Shown here: positions 46,105 to 55,515 of the stretch, piece after piece
Position numbering within the stretch: position 1 is the first letter of the stretch
How the letters are laid out: each line of letters opens with the position of its first letter
Assembly (NCBI RefSeq): GCF_002368075.1
Contig: NZ_AP018314.1
Span: 5,125,312-5,189,311, forward strand
Length of the DNA stretch: 64,000 nucleotides
Reading direction: 5' to 3'
Source: Sphaerospermopsis kisseleviana NIES-73
Lineage (GTDB): Bacteria > Cyanobacteriota > Cyanobacteriia > Cyanobacteriales > Nostocaceae
Notes under the pieces: generated by a model
What the model saw: only the letters and a program-made list of their open reading frames with translations
Database searches by the model: none
What the model was told of the DNA's origin: nothing
Translations under genes and position numbers: made by a program

Positions 46105-46515
46105 TTATCTCTTGTCTCTCAACATTCTTTCTGGTGGTATATTCTCTTGATAATAACCTGGTTTATCACCAGTAATTGGCTCTAAACTTTTGTCAATATT
46201 TGTGCGTACATCTTCTAAAAACTGTCTGGTAGATTCAGGAATAGGTTCATCAAGATTGAGTTTTTCTCTAATATTATCAGCAGTTTCTTGAAGTTGTCTT
46301 TGAGTATTTTCTAGCGGCTGCTCATTTCTGATTGCTTCTTGATCAGGAGTACCTTTATAATAAGTACCTTCTGGAGTTGTCACGGTATCAGCTTGTGCTA
46401 ATAGCATAGCATTACTAGAGCTAAAAGCTTGGAAGCCAAAAAAGGCAAATACTACAAAAGAAATTACTAGCAGACGTAAAATTAGACGTTGAAAACTCTT
46501 AAAAAGACGATTCAT
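46105..46515 (-). CDS. Small secreted or anchored protein of cyanobacterial stress type
   Basis: A 136-residue protein, not confidently named. A basic N-terminus and a membrane helix (about 12-34, LVISFVVFAFFGFQAF) precede an extracytoplasmic part with TPEGTYYKGTPD and a helical region (50-110), and a charged end (PPERMLRDKR). Its neighbours, in the same direction, are a DJ-1/PfpI fusion and a DUF2267 protein. This company is common for genes induced by osmotic or cold stress in Nostoc-type cyanobacteria; that link is inferred. Confidence 0.6.
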   Translation of the reverse strand: MNRLFKSFQRLILRLLVISFVVFAFFGFQAFSSSNAMLLAQADTVTTPEGTYYKGTPDQEAIRNEQPLENTQRQLQETADNIREKLNLDEPIPESTRQFLEDVRTNIDKSLEPITGDKPGYYQENIPPERMLRDKR

Positions 46516-46555
46516 AATTATCCTTGCTCATAGGGTTTTCCTGAATAATAAATGC

Positions 46556-47650
46556 TTACACCACAGCAGCACTAGAAGTAGGTTTAGGAGGCTTAATACC
46601 AGCAGCAATTCGTGAACGATATAGTTCAACTAATCGCTGTTCATATTTACCTAAATCATTGTGAATTTCTTTAAAAATTGCCGTTGCTACTGGGTCAGTA
46701 TACATTGCCGACAAATGGCTAACATCACCAATACCTGTTTGTACATCACCCAATGCACAACGAATTTGATAGATATCATCACTACCAGTCAATGCAGATT
46801 TTACCTTAGCATATTGATTAGCAACATTAGCGCCAAAAGATGGTTTTTCATGTAATCTATGCAGATAAGTTTCCAGTTTTTGAATGTGACGTTGCTTATT
46901 AATTATCATTTCTTGAAACAGGTTTTTTACCTCCTGTTCAGATTCTTTTTCTAGATACTTTTCTAGAGCTTCTAAAGAATAACGTTCTCCACCTAAAGCA
47001 ATATTTAAACCTTTAACAATTTCATTCTTGGTTGAACCACCCCAAGCATCAGCTAACTTCCACCATTCTGCACTTGTGTCTTTTTCATCAGGCAAATTAG
47101 CATCTTTACCACCATAACCTAAACGTTTTAAAAGTGCCGTTGTAAAAATTGCCAAGTCTCCAGGTTCACGAGATGTAATCAAATTACCATCCACAACTAC
47201 AGGCTCATCTATATAATTTGCTCCTGCATTACTGATATCTTTACGAATAGCAGTAAACCCAGTTACTTGTTTACCTTTGAGTAAATCACCTTCAATTAAA
47301 ACCTGTGGTCCATGACATATTGCGGCTATTAATTTACCTTGCTTCATGGCTTCCCGCACAAAGCAAACTGTGTGACAATTACGCCGCATTTTATCAGGAG
47401 CCATACCCCCAGGAATAACCACTGCTGCAAATTCATCAACTATAGCTTCTGTTGTTGTTCCATCAGCTTGTACGCTCAGTTTTCCCCTTTTACCCTTATA
47501 TTTTTCATTCATCCTTGAACCCAAAACTACTACATCCATTCCCGCTTGTTTGAGTGCGTGACAAGGAATTATAAATTCTAAATCTTCTACTTCTTGTTCA
47601 ACGAGAATAGCAACTTTTTTCTGACTAGAATGATGATTATTGTTGATCAT
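46556..47650 (-). CDS. DJ-1/PfpI domain fused to a ferritin-like helical domain
   Basis: A 364-residue fusion. The first 185 residues form a DJ-1/PfpI (type 1 glutamine amidotransferase-like) domain: VAILVEQEVEDLEFIIPCHAL, the nucleophile elbow AAICHGPQVLIE and TSREPGDLAIFTTALL. The remaining 170 are all-helical with regularly placed Glu, His and Gln (NIALGGERYSLEALEKYLEKE, KQRHIQKLETYLHRLHE), like ferritin-like or DUF2383-type bundles. The DJ-1 part suggests protease, chaperone or glyoxalase/deglycase-like protection of proteins; the helical part may bind metal. Neighbours suggest a stress role. Confidence 0.82.
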   Translation of the reverse strand: MINNNHHSSQKKVAILVEQEVEDLEFIIPCHALKQAGMDVVVLGSRMNEKYKGKRGKLSVQADGTTTEAIVDEFAAVVIPGGMAPDKMRRNCHTVCFVREAMKQGKLIAAICHGPQVLIEGDLLKGKQVTGFTAIRKDISNAGANYIDEPVVVDGNLITSREPGDLAIFTTALLKRLGYGGKDANLPDEKDTSAEWWKLADAWGGSTKNEIVKGLNIALGGERYSLEALEKYLEKESEQEVKNLFQEMIINKQRHIQKLETYLHRLHEKPSFGANVANQYAKVKSALTGSDDIYQIRCALGDVQTGIGDVSHLSAMYTDPVATAIFKEIHNDLGKYEQRLVELYRSRIAAGIKPPKPTSSAAVV

Positions 47651-47836
47651 TGGTTTTCTTCCCCTGGCTAATTATCAAATAAATTGATTTTTTACACTTA
47701 TTCAGTTTCAGTGATTTGAGCCAGCCATCTCGAACTGTAATTGATTGTTATAGCAACAATCTGGTCTAAAACCGGGCTTCGTTCAAAGTTTTTGGAGCAG
47801 TGTCTAAATCCCTGTAAAATAGACCTCCTGCCTTCG

Positions 47837-48238
47837 TTATGCTGGCATTTCACTTGTTGATGAAGTGGCAAATAATTCCTCATAATCATGGGTAAAATAA
47901 GCATGAAATTTCTTGAATTTCTCTGGAGTTACCGCATTTTGTAAAACCGCAAAAACTGCCCGCACGTGCATTGCTGCTGTAGTTGGTTCTATATTTTCTT
48001 TCTGACTAGCACGCTCAATAAACTCTTGCAGATGAAAAGATTGACTAGCTTCTGTTTCTCTGCCACGTAAATATTTACCTAATTCTGGTGGTATTTGTGC
48101 AGCTAATTCTTGTGCTTCATCTTTAGGAATCAGTTCTCTCACTGTTTCTAATGTCGCACGAGTAGCAACTTCTGCTTCTTCACGGGAATTTGATTGAGCT
48201 AGACTTTGTACATGGGTAATAAACTCTGTATATTCCAT
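47837..48238 (-). CDS. DUF2267 family protein
   Basis: A 133-residue helical protein of the DUF2267 family: YTEFITHVQSLAQSNSREEAEVATRATLETVRELIPKDEAQELAAQIPPELGKYL is spread over residues 3-58, and SFHLQEFIERASQ and AVFAVLQNAVTPEKF follow. Function unknown. It precedes the DJ-1 fusion gene by about 190 bases in the same direction and appears to belong to the same stress-type group. Confidence 0.85.
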   Translation of the reverse strand: MEYTEFITHVQSLAQSNSREEAEVATRATLETVRELIPKDEAQELAAQIPPELGKYLRGRETEASQSFHLQEFIERASQKENIEPTTAAMHVRAVFAVLQNAVTPEKFKKFHAYFTHDYEELFATSSTSEMPA

Positions 48239-48603
48239 TTTTTAATCTCCTCTATTTATTAAATCTGAAAATCTGAAAATAATTTCTTACCAATTACCTT
48301 ACTAAACTAATTGCTAGTTATAATTGCTAATGATTTACCACCTACTAGATTAATACTTCATAGATTGCTTCACTTCGTTCTCAAGGGATATATTTTTTAT
48401 AACTAAAGTTATAAATCTTTAGTTAGATAAATATATTTGGTGAAAAGTTATAATAAAAAAGTTATAATAAAAACGTTAAGCATTCAGCCATCAGCCATGT
48501 AGCTAAAATATTGAAATACAAAGAGTGAAAATAAACAGATGCAGATAAGGTTCATGAAATTACAATTTCTAAATCTTTGTTATTGCAGCAAGTAGCTATT
48601 ATC
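48239..48603. other. Divergent intergenic region
   Basis: 365 bases between divergent DUF2267 and DUF6335 genes. It is AT-rich, contains a direct repeat of AAAGTTATAATAAAA at about 48442-48470, and ATTCAGCCATCAGCCAT repeat-type sequence at 48483-48499. It should contain promoters for both sides, but none is clear enough to place. Confidence 0.4.
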
Positions 48604-49026
48604 ATGACAAAAAAAAGAAAAAAACAGGAAAATAAAACTGATGATTTGCCACAGGGAATTACTGAATCCTATGGTACAGGCGTAAAAAACTTACCAGGAT
48701 ATAATATTGGTGAGCGATCGCTGTGGGAAAATAGACAAGAGTATACAGAAAACAGTCCTGAATTTCCTGCTGAATACCCTATTGCGGGTGATGAAATTGA
48801 TAGTTATTGGCAAGATACGGTAGGAGATGAAGCTGTGGGTGGTACTGTTGCTACTCCTGAGAAAAATTTAACGGAGGAATTAGAAACAGCAGTAGGTTTA
48901 GAAATGAATGATTATGCTTTTCTTCGCACCAACGATATTTTAGAACATCGTGATGATGCACGTTGGGAACTAGATCCGAAATCTTCTGAAGATTATGAAC
49001 AACGACGAGATGAAAATAACTCATAA
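48604..49026 (+). CDS. DUF6335 family protein
   Basis: A 140-residue acidic, probably disordered soluble protein of a cyanobacterial family: DLPQGITESYGTGVKNLPGY, AEYPIAGDEIDSYWQDTVGDEAVGG and ILEHRDDARWELDPKSSEDYEQR. I start at the ATG at 48604; the longer frame begins with a TTG at 48577. A Rho-independent terminator follows at 49148. Proteins of this family often occur beside stress genes; function is unknown. Confidence 0.75.
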   Translation: MTKKRKKQENKTDDLPQGITESYGTGVKNLPGYNIGERSLWENRQEYTENSPEFPAEYPIAGDEIDSYWQDTVGDEAVGGTVATPEKNLTEELETAVGLEMNDYAFLRTNDILEHRDDARWELDPKSSEDYEQRRDENNS

Positions 49027-49147
49027 TCATTTAGGAGTCAGAGGAGAATTGAAAAAACGGAATTTTTGGCTTTTTCCCCTGGAAAGGTAAGGTTTTAAAC
49101 CTTTAATAAAAAATTATCAATTGTCAATTTTCAACTGATAAACAGAT

Positions 49148-49188
49148 AAACACAGAGTAAACACTATGCTTGTTACTCTGTGTTTTTT
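49148..49188 (+). terminator. Rho-independent terminator
   Basis: ACACAGAGTAA at 49150-49160 pairs perfectly with TTACTCTGTGT at 49173-49183 across a 12-base loop and runs into a T-rich tail. It is about 125 bases after the DUF6335 gene and faces the right way for it. The rest of the 49027-49595 gap contains no recognisable gene. Confidence 0.8.
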
Positions 49189-49595
49189 ATTTTGGTGATT
49201 GGGGCAGCTGCACCCATCGTCACGCCCTTTGCTTCTTGTCTGCTAATTTAAAGCGATTTCAATTAGTCCTCATCTGTCCTGAGACTGGTTTAAATTTAGG
49301 GTTTTTTGATTAAGATTCTGCCTTTTTATAGTGTTTGCAGTCAGTGATTATTTTTTCATACAAATGCCAACATTTGTAGTCACATTTCAAGTTTTATATA
49401 TCGAATTTTACCATGTAGATTTAATGACCCATACCTCATAAATTACCAGGTTTGAAAGGGAGACCTTTATTGATCTCCCCCCTTAATAAGGAATGTTGAC
49501 CTCATCTCAGAAAGGGTAAAGAGTAAAGGTGTTATTACTCCTTACCCTTTCACCCTTATTTGTTACCCAAAAGTTTGAGGTTAAATTTAATTCAA

Positions 49596-50492
49596 CTAAT
49601 TCAAAGACTGATTAGATGAAATATAATCCTGTTGACAATATTCCTGAGTTGGGGTTACAGAAACCACTTCCACCTCAACAGGTTTTTCTGGTGTGGGGTT
49701 AATAATAAATTCACTAGGACCTACATGGGGTTTTTGTGGATTTCCCCAATCATAGGTATAACCTAAACCAGACCAAGGATAATATTCTTTTTTCGCATTG
49801 CTGAAAGAATTGGTGTATATTGTCTTAATTACAGGACTGCTATCTGGTACTGGTAAAGGTAAAACATTACAACTAGCATCGTCAATTTCTGGATCAATAC
49901 ATGGTCTGATTAAATCTTCTGCTTTTACCCACATTTCCACAAAATGGGTTTTGCTAGAATATTTGTTTAAAATCAATCCCAAATATTGCTGTAACCTTAG
50001 TGAAAGTTCAATTTTATCAGGAATATTGGCATCTATGGCTTGATATTGCTGGCAAAATTCTTTAACTTGTGGTACTGCTGTAAACCATGTTTGATAAGCC
50101 AGTTGTTTTTTTGCACCTATTGGCCAATCTACACTGGGGTTACTCACATATCTCCAAGTTGACATTAAATATTCAATTTTGCCATTATTTTCTCTCCATT
50201 TAATTCTAGGGTTACTGGGAGATAATGCCCACAGATCACTCACTACTTCATCTGCTAACGGCTGTTTTGCATCTTCAACAGCATCTGCTAATGTCTTGCT
50301 CAAAACATTATAAGTTTCTGGTTGATATTGCAATAGATACTCATAAGCATTGACAGGTAATTCTGCTTGGGCTAATTGTACATTTAGTATTTGTGTACTA
50401 TTATTTGCAGCTAAAGCCCGCTGTGACCATCCGAATAATAAGAAAACACAACATAATAAGCCTAGCAAAAATCGTTGTTGCCAATTCTTCAT
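49596..50492 (-). CDS. Secreted protein of unknown function
   Basis: A 298-residue protein with an N-terminal signal peptide (about 1-29, LLGLLCCVFLLFGWSQRALA). I do not recognise the mature part. It is mostly helical and soluble, with five or six Cys (CQQY, RPCIDPEIDDASCNV, EYCQQ) that could form disulfides in the periplasm, and a tail with GYTYDWGNPQKPHVGPSEFI. It stands alone. Upstream is a 115-to-123-base MITE-like repeat and a long gap. Confidence 0.6.
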   Translation of the reverse strand: MKNWQQRFLLGLLCCVFLLFGWSQRALAANNSTQILNVQLAQAELPVNAYEYLLQYQPETYNVLSKTLADAVEDAKQPLADEVVSDLWALSPSNPRIKWRENNGKIEYLMSTWRYVSNPSVDWPIGAKKQLAYQTWFTAVPQVKEFCQQYQAIDANIPDKIELSLRLQQYLGLILNKYSSKTHFVEMWVKAEDLIRPCIDPEIDDASCNVLPLPVPDSSPVIKTIYTNSFSNAKKEYYPWSGLGYTYDWGNPQKPHVGPSEFIINPTPEKPVEVEVVSVTPTQEYCQQDYISSNQSLN

Positions 50493-50608
50493 GGTAAATA
50501 ACCTAGTAGTGTTTATTGCTGTTGGAAAGTAATACTAGGTCAGATTTTATAATTATTTTTTACGAAATAACCAACGGTGTTTATTTTTTTTAACTAAAGA
50601 TTTATGTA

Positions 50609-50731
50609 TAAGTAGGTAGGCGTTGAAATTTATCGTTGTGGCAAGGCAGGAGGCAGAAGGCAGGAGGGATGAGGTTTTTAGGCATTTTACATTTTGTTAC
50701 ATAACTTGTTTTTTTCATGCCGACTTACTTA
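50609..50731. repeat. MITE-like repeat, family R2, copy 2
   Basis: About 123 bases from TAAGTAGGTAGGCGTTGAAA to TTTCATGCCGACTTACTTA, so the ends are inverted repeats with several mismatches. The interior matches 36861-36975 in order, including GGCAAGGCAGGAGGC and GAGGTTTTTAG. The gap continues to 51307 with AT-rich sequence, a TATAAT at about 51059-51064 and a coding-like fragment at about 50975-51041 without a start. Confidence 0.6.
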
Positions 50732-51307
50732 AATAAAACCGAAAATTTACGATTTTCTGACAAATTTCAATTCCACTTTGAATTGAGCAAAATGATTATT
50801 TTCAAATTTGTTCTAAAAACAAAGTTTTTTATCTTCTTGGTATATCTACTAGATAAAAGCTGAAAATTGAAATTGGATTATACGAATTTTTACTGAAACC
50901 ATTTAATCTAAGTCGAACCATATAGTTGTATTTTACACATTTATGCCGATAATTTACTCAAATAATTTCCCTAGATGTGTTGCGAGAATTGATACGTGGG
51001 TTAAAACGTCGAATCAAAAGAACAAATGAAGAGGTTTAAAAGCTGCTTAAGATTCCTATATAATGACTGGTAAACCTTTCTGCTTTCACGTCTAGGATTG
51101 TTTCACCATGCAAGTAGTTTTTAACTCTAATTTGAATTATCAAATTTTCAGCCTCTATCCTCAACAGGATCAATGGGGCTAAACAATTGATTAACGAACA
51201 GGGTATACTGTCAAGGAATGATAGTTATAACGGAAACTTAACATAATAAATTTTCTAGACCAATTCAACCTTCGTCAACACTAAATCATAGTATATCAAA
51301 TAAAGTT

Positions 51308-53893
51308 ATGTCAGCGCAAAACCCCAATGCTGAAGAGACAATGGATTTGAATTTTGGTGTTAACCACCAAGGAACATATCAGGTACAAACACACTCTTCA
51401 CCTGTAGTTAGTCTGGCTACCAGAAAAGGAACGATTTCCCAGTTTCTTGCTCCCTTAACCCAGGATACTTTTAAACAAGTAGTTCAGGAAGTTGAGCATA
51501 AATTGAAAATTGTTAACGAAACCTTATCCATGTTGGATTATAAAGGTTTTGAAACAATTCTTCCAGAAATGCTGCATTCAATTACCTTGAAAACAGGGGA
51601 ATTACTAGGAGCAGATCGGACAACGATATTTTTATTAGATGAAGAAAAACAACAACTCTGGTCTATTTTAGCAGAAGGGGAAGGAAAGCGACCATTAGAA
51701 ATTAGAATTCCAGCGGATAAAGGTATTGCCGGGGAAGTGGCAACTTTTAAGCGAGTCATCAATATTCCCTATGATTTTTATAACGATGTGCGGTCAAAAT
51801 TTGCTCAAGAACAAGACAAGAGAAATGGCTACCGCACTTACACAATGTTAGCTTTACCGCTATTAAATGAAAATGCAGAATTAGTAGCGGTAGTGCAGTT
51901 ATTAAATAAATTAAAATACCTACACAATCCCGATGATCCTCTGAAAGAACGCATTGATAAAAAGGGGTTTACCAGTGCAGATGAAAAATTATTTCAAGAT
52001 TTTGCGCCGTCAATTCGCCTGATTTTAGAGTCGTCTCGCTCTTTTTATATTGCTACTCAAAAACAAAGAGCCGCAGCAGCTTTGATGAAAGCGATTAAGT
52101 CTTTAAGTCACAGTAGTTTAGATTTAAAAGATACCCTAAAACGGGTAATGGATGAAGCTAAAGAATTGATGAATGCTGATCGCAGTACCCTGTGGTTGAT
52201 AGATGGCGATCGCCAGGAATTATGGACAACAATTACTCAAGATAACGGTACAACTAAAGAATTACGAGTACCCATAGGTAAAGGCTTTGCTGGGATCGTT
52301 GCTGCATCTGGAAAAACCTTAAATATTCCCTTTGATTTATATAAACATCCAGATTCACAAACTGCCCAAAAAATAGATCAAGAAAATGGCTATCGCACTT
52401 GTAGTCTGTTGTGTATGCCAGTATTTAACAGTGATCAAAAATTAATTGGTGTTACTCAATTAGTAAATAAAAAGAAAGGAGGAGATTTTGCACCTTATAA
52501 TCCCTCCCTTTGGCCTCAACCTCCTGAATGCTTCCAAGCTAGTTTTGACGGCAATGATGAAGTATTCATGGAAGCTTTTAATATTCAAGCAGGTGTAGCA
52601 TTGCAAAATGCCCAATTGTTTGCCAAAGTCAAACAGCAAGAAAAAATGCAGCGGGATATTTTGCGGAGTCTTTCTAATGGTGTAATTTCCTCGGATAAGT
52701 CTGGATATATTATCACTGCTAATGAAAGTGCTAAACGTTTACTAGGTTATTCTACAGAGGCGCGTTTAGAGGGGAAATTAGTTAGTGATGTTATCAATAT
52801 TAAAGACGGAGATTTTAGCCAATGGTTTGCAGATGCTTTAGCTGCAAATGATGTCAAAGATACCCAGCAGTATTATCCAGATCGTACACTTCTAACTACT
52901 ACCCAAGAACAGCACAGCATTAATTTATCACTCAACACTATTGCTGATGCGAATGACGAAAATAAAGTGTGTGGCGCACTGGTGGTAATGGATGATATCA
53001 GCGATGAAAAGCGTCTGAAAAGCACCATGTACCGTTACATGACTCAGGAGTTGGCAGAAGAATTACTCAAATTAGATGATGCTAAATTAGGAGGCGATCG
53101 CAAAGAAGTTACTATCTTATTCTCGGATATTCGTGGCTATACCACCCTCACAGAAAATATGCAAGCTGAGGAAGTGGTAAGTATGCTTAATGAATATTTT
53201 GAATCAATGGTAGAAGCTGTATTTAGACATAAAGGCACTCTCGATAAATATATCGGTGATGCCATTATGGCTGTATTTGGTTCTCCCTTACCTTTAGAAA
53301 AACACGCCCGTATGGCAGTCGAAACTTCTCTAGAAATGCGCTATCGTTTGCAGGAATTAAATCAACGTCGAGAAGCCTTAAATCAATCAAAAATCAAAAT
53401 CGGCATCGGCATTAATTCTGATACTGTAATTAGTGGTAATATCGGTTCTAGTAAGCGGATGGAATTTACCGCTATTGGTGATGGTGTCAATCTTGGTTCT
53501 CGATTAGAAAGTATTAGCAAACAATATGGTTGCGATATTATCATCAGCGACAATACCTTTAACTTCTGTCATGATGATATTTGGGCAAGGGAACTAGATT
53601 TAATTCGTGTTAAAGGCAGAAATGAGCCTGTATCTATCTATGAGTTGATCGGAATGCGTTCTGATTCTATTAACAGTGCCAAACAAGAACTAATTGAACA
53701 TTATCAGAAAGGAAGAGAGTATTATCTGCAACGTCAGTTTTCACTGGCTCAAATGGAATTTGTGAAAGCTTTAACTGCTGATAATAATGATAAAGCTTCA
53801 ATGTTATATCTGAGTCGTTGTCAACATTGGCTACAAACACCTCCCACAGATACAACTTGGGATGCTGGTGTTTGGACTTTTCATGAAAAATAA
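51308..53893 (+). CDS. cyaB: Adenylate cyclase with two GAF domains and a PAS domain (CyaB type)
   Basis: Makes cAMP; 861 residues, the length of Anabaena CyaB1 and CyaB2. Order: GAF-A (about 75-240) with its NKxxF..DE motif, GAF-B (about 265-435) with a second one (NKKKGGDF ... GNDE), a PAS domain (about 455-570), and a class III catalytic domain (about 590-775). Metal-binding Asp607 (FSDIRGYT) and Asp651 (KYIGDAIMA), adenine-selecting Lys647 and Thr721 (MEFTAIGD) and the Asn/Arg pair in GDGVNLGSRLE are all present, so it should be active on ATP. In CyaB1/CyaB2 the GAF domains bind cAMP and give positive feedback. The C-terminal 85 residues resemble a short TPR. No membrane segment. Confidence 0.95.
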   Translation: MSAQNPNAEETMDLNFGVNHQGTYQVQTHSSPVVSLATRKGTISQFLAPLTQDTFKQVVQEVEHKLKIVNETLSMLDYKGFETILPEMLHSITLKTGELLGADRTTIFLLDEEKQQLWSILAEGEGKRPLEIRIPADKGIAGEVATFKRVINIPYDFYNDVRSKFAQEQDKRNGYRTYTMLALPLLNENAELVAVVQLLNKLKYLHNPDDPLKERIDKKGFTSADEKLFQDFAPSIRLILESSRSFYIATQKQRAAAALMKAIKSLSHSSLDLKDTLKRVMDEAKELMNADRSTLWLIDGDRQELWTTITQDNGTTKELRVPIGKGFAGIVAASGKTLNIPFDLYKHPDSQTAQKIDQENGYRTCSLLCMPVFNSDQKLIGVTQLVNKKKGGDFAPYNPSLWPQPPECFQASFDGNDEVFMEAFNIQAGVALQNAQLFAKVKQQEKMQRDILRSLSNGVISSDKSGYIITANESAKRLLGYSTEARLEGKLVSDVINIKDGDFSQWFADALAANDVKDTQQYYPDRTLLTTTQEQHSINLSLNTIADANDENKVCGALVVMDDISDEKRLKSTMYRYMTQELAEELLKLDDAKLGGDRKEVTILFSDIRGYTTLTENMQAEEVVSMLNEYFESMVEAVFRHKGTLDKYIGDAIMAVFGSPLPLEKHARMAVETSLEMRYRLQELNQRREALNQSKIKIGIGINSDTVISGNIGSSKRMEFTAIGDGVNLGSRLESISKQYGCDIIISDNTFNFCHDDIWARELDLIRVKGRNEPVSIYELIGMRSDSINSAKQELIEHYQKGREYYLQRQFSLAQMEFVKALTADNNDKASMLYLSRCQHWLQTPPTDTTWDAGVWTFHEK

Positions 53894-54237
53894 AAGTCAG
53901 CCATCAGCTATTCAGGAGAAAGAATTAGTTTTTCTCCCTATCTCCCCAGTCCCCAGTTCCCAGTCATGAGAAGGAAATAATATTGTCTACTATCTTAAAG
54001 CTGATAGCTGATAGCTGAATACTTACGATTTATCTTCACCAGATTTAGCACAAGTTTTTGTTTTTTAATTCTTCTTATTATTTGGTAATAAAACTTAAAA
54101 AAACAACAAAAATTAATTCAAAAAACATTATAAAAATGTTGCATATAGTCTTGTTTGTAACAGTTAATTTATATTTGTTGTCAAAGTGGTTTTCTTAGTT
54201 AGAAACTAGAAATAGATTTAACCAAGCAATTATTGTT

Positions 54238-54726
54238 ATGAACACTATTTCTAACCTGCAATTAAAACGCTCAACTTGGCAAACCGCCACTCTGTTGACC
54301 TTGGGCTTTTGGCTCAGTTCTAGTCTAGTATTAGATTGGGTAATTATGCCTAGTCTTTACATTACTGGCATGATGAAGGAAGCGAATTTTACCACTGCTG
54401 GATATGCAATTTTTTGGAATTTTAACCGCTTAGAATTACTAGCTGCTGCTGTTGTCTTGACATCTGTGCTGGTTATTTGCAAGACTAAATCTAATTGGTG
54501 TTTGGGAAGTATATTTTTATCTTGCTTGCTGTTAACAATAGCTTTGCTGGATACCTATTTTCTAACTCCGCAAATGTGCGCTTTGGGTAGTGATTTAAGT
54601 CTATTTGCTAGTGCAGGTGGTGTTCCCTACAGTATGAATTTACTGCATGGTAGTTACTTTATGCTGGAAGTTTTGAAAGTATTAGCGTCTGGGGTGCTGT
54701 TAAATCGTTGTTGGAAAGAAGCTTAG
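54238..54726 (+). CDS. Four-helix membrane protein, unknown
   Basis: A 162-residue integral membrane protein with four hydrophobic helices (about 17-40, 60-82, 88-108 and 133-152), and conserved-looking motifs at the first (SSLVLDWVIMPSLY) and second (FWNFNRLELLAAAVV) helices. It is similar in plan to DUF4149-like small membrane proteins, but I cannot assign it. It follows the cyclase by 344 bases that contain AGCTGAT heptamers (53999-54019) and no gene. Confidence 0.7.
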   Translation: MNTISNLQLKRSTWQTATLLTLGFWLSSSLVLDWVIMPSLYITGMMKEANFTTAGYAIFWNFNRLELLAAAVVLTSVLVICKTKSNWCLGSIFLSCLLLTIALLDTYFLTPQMCALGSDLSLFASAGGVPYSMNLLHGSYFMLEVLKVLASGVLLNRCWKEA

Positions 54727-54843
54727 AGGTTGTTTGAAAAGTCTCTCATGGGGTATCAAATATTTTTACCGGGATCTAGTCTAAGTGGACTCGTTGAATC
54801 AAAAATCTGCGCTCCTTTATGACCATTGGGTTAAATTTACTCA

Positions 54844-54922
54844 TTAGCATCTCCATAAGCGTAGCCTAAAACTGTTGGGGACAATTCATGAATTGTCCCT
54901 AAATTCATTTCACCAGATGTCA
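54844..54922. repeat. MITE-like repeat, family R1, diverged copy 4
   Basis: Ends TTAGCATCTCC and CAGATGTCAATTG, with a perfect palindrome GGGACAATTCATGAATTGTCCC at 54878-54899. Related to 1764-1855. Confidence 0.6.
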
Positions 54923-54990
54923 ATTGATAATTTTCCTGACTAATTCTAACCATTAGACTTGTCCAGAAAAGAAATTATGGAACTTATTTA

Positions 54991-55070
54991 TGCGGGCAGG
55001 TCGAAGCTTATGGGATATCTAGATGTCTGATTTTTCCGTCAAATTATCGCCCATAAGCTTCGCCCCTACA
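54991..55070. repeat. Hairpin repeat, family R3, variant copy
   Basis: TGCGGGCAGGTCGAAGCTTATGGG on the left and CCCATAAGCTTCGCCCCTACA on the right can pair. The stem differs from other R3 copies in carrying GAAGCTTATGGG instead of GAAGCATTCGGG, with a compensating change on the other arm. The remaining bases to 55515 hold no supported gene. Confidence 0.6.
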
Positions 55071-55515
55071 ACTTATGACAAATTAATACATTCTATTTTG
55101 GAGAGGTCTATTGATTACCAATTTCTGTTAATTGTTTATCTGCTTCTTTCTTGGATATATCTTCATCAGTAGTAGTAAAATTATTCAAATTTTTTACTTC
55201 TATTTATTAGTCTAGGTTATAATTTTTGTCTTGAGTATCTTTTTTTAGTTATCTGTTGACTCCTCTGGGTGGTGTTCATTCTTATTGCTCCTTATTGAGA
55301 ATGGGGTTTAATGACGTTTTTGGTGATTTACTATTTCTCAAATGCCTTTTTTCAATCTCTATGTTTATTTTTATGCTTACTTATATTCTTTTTCCCCGTG
55401 TTTTCTCTCTATGACAGTTGAGGGTGCGGAATGTGGATTATAACTGCCATACCAAAATACTAGCATTATACTGGCATTTTTTTCCTGTACTCTGGTCTCT
55501 TGAATTTTCTAATTC

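Noticed and set aside
50975..51041. Coding-like fragment (RELIRGLKRRIKRTNEEV) before the cyclase gene
   Set aside because: No start codon, stops upstream, only about 22 codons; cannot be assigned to a family.
55113..55198. Minus-strand frame ending KKEADKQLTEIGNQ
   Set aside because: About 28 codons between stops with no start; too short to support a gene or a named remnant.
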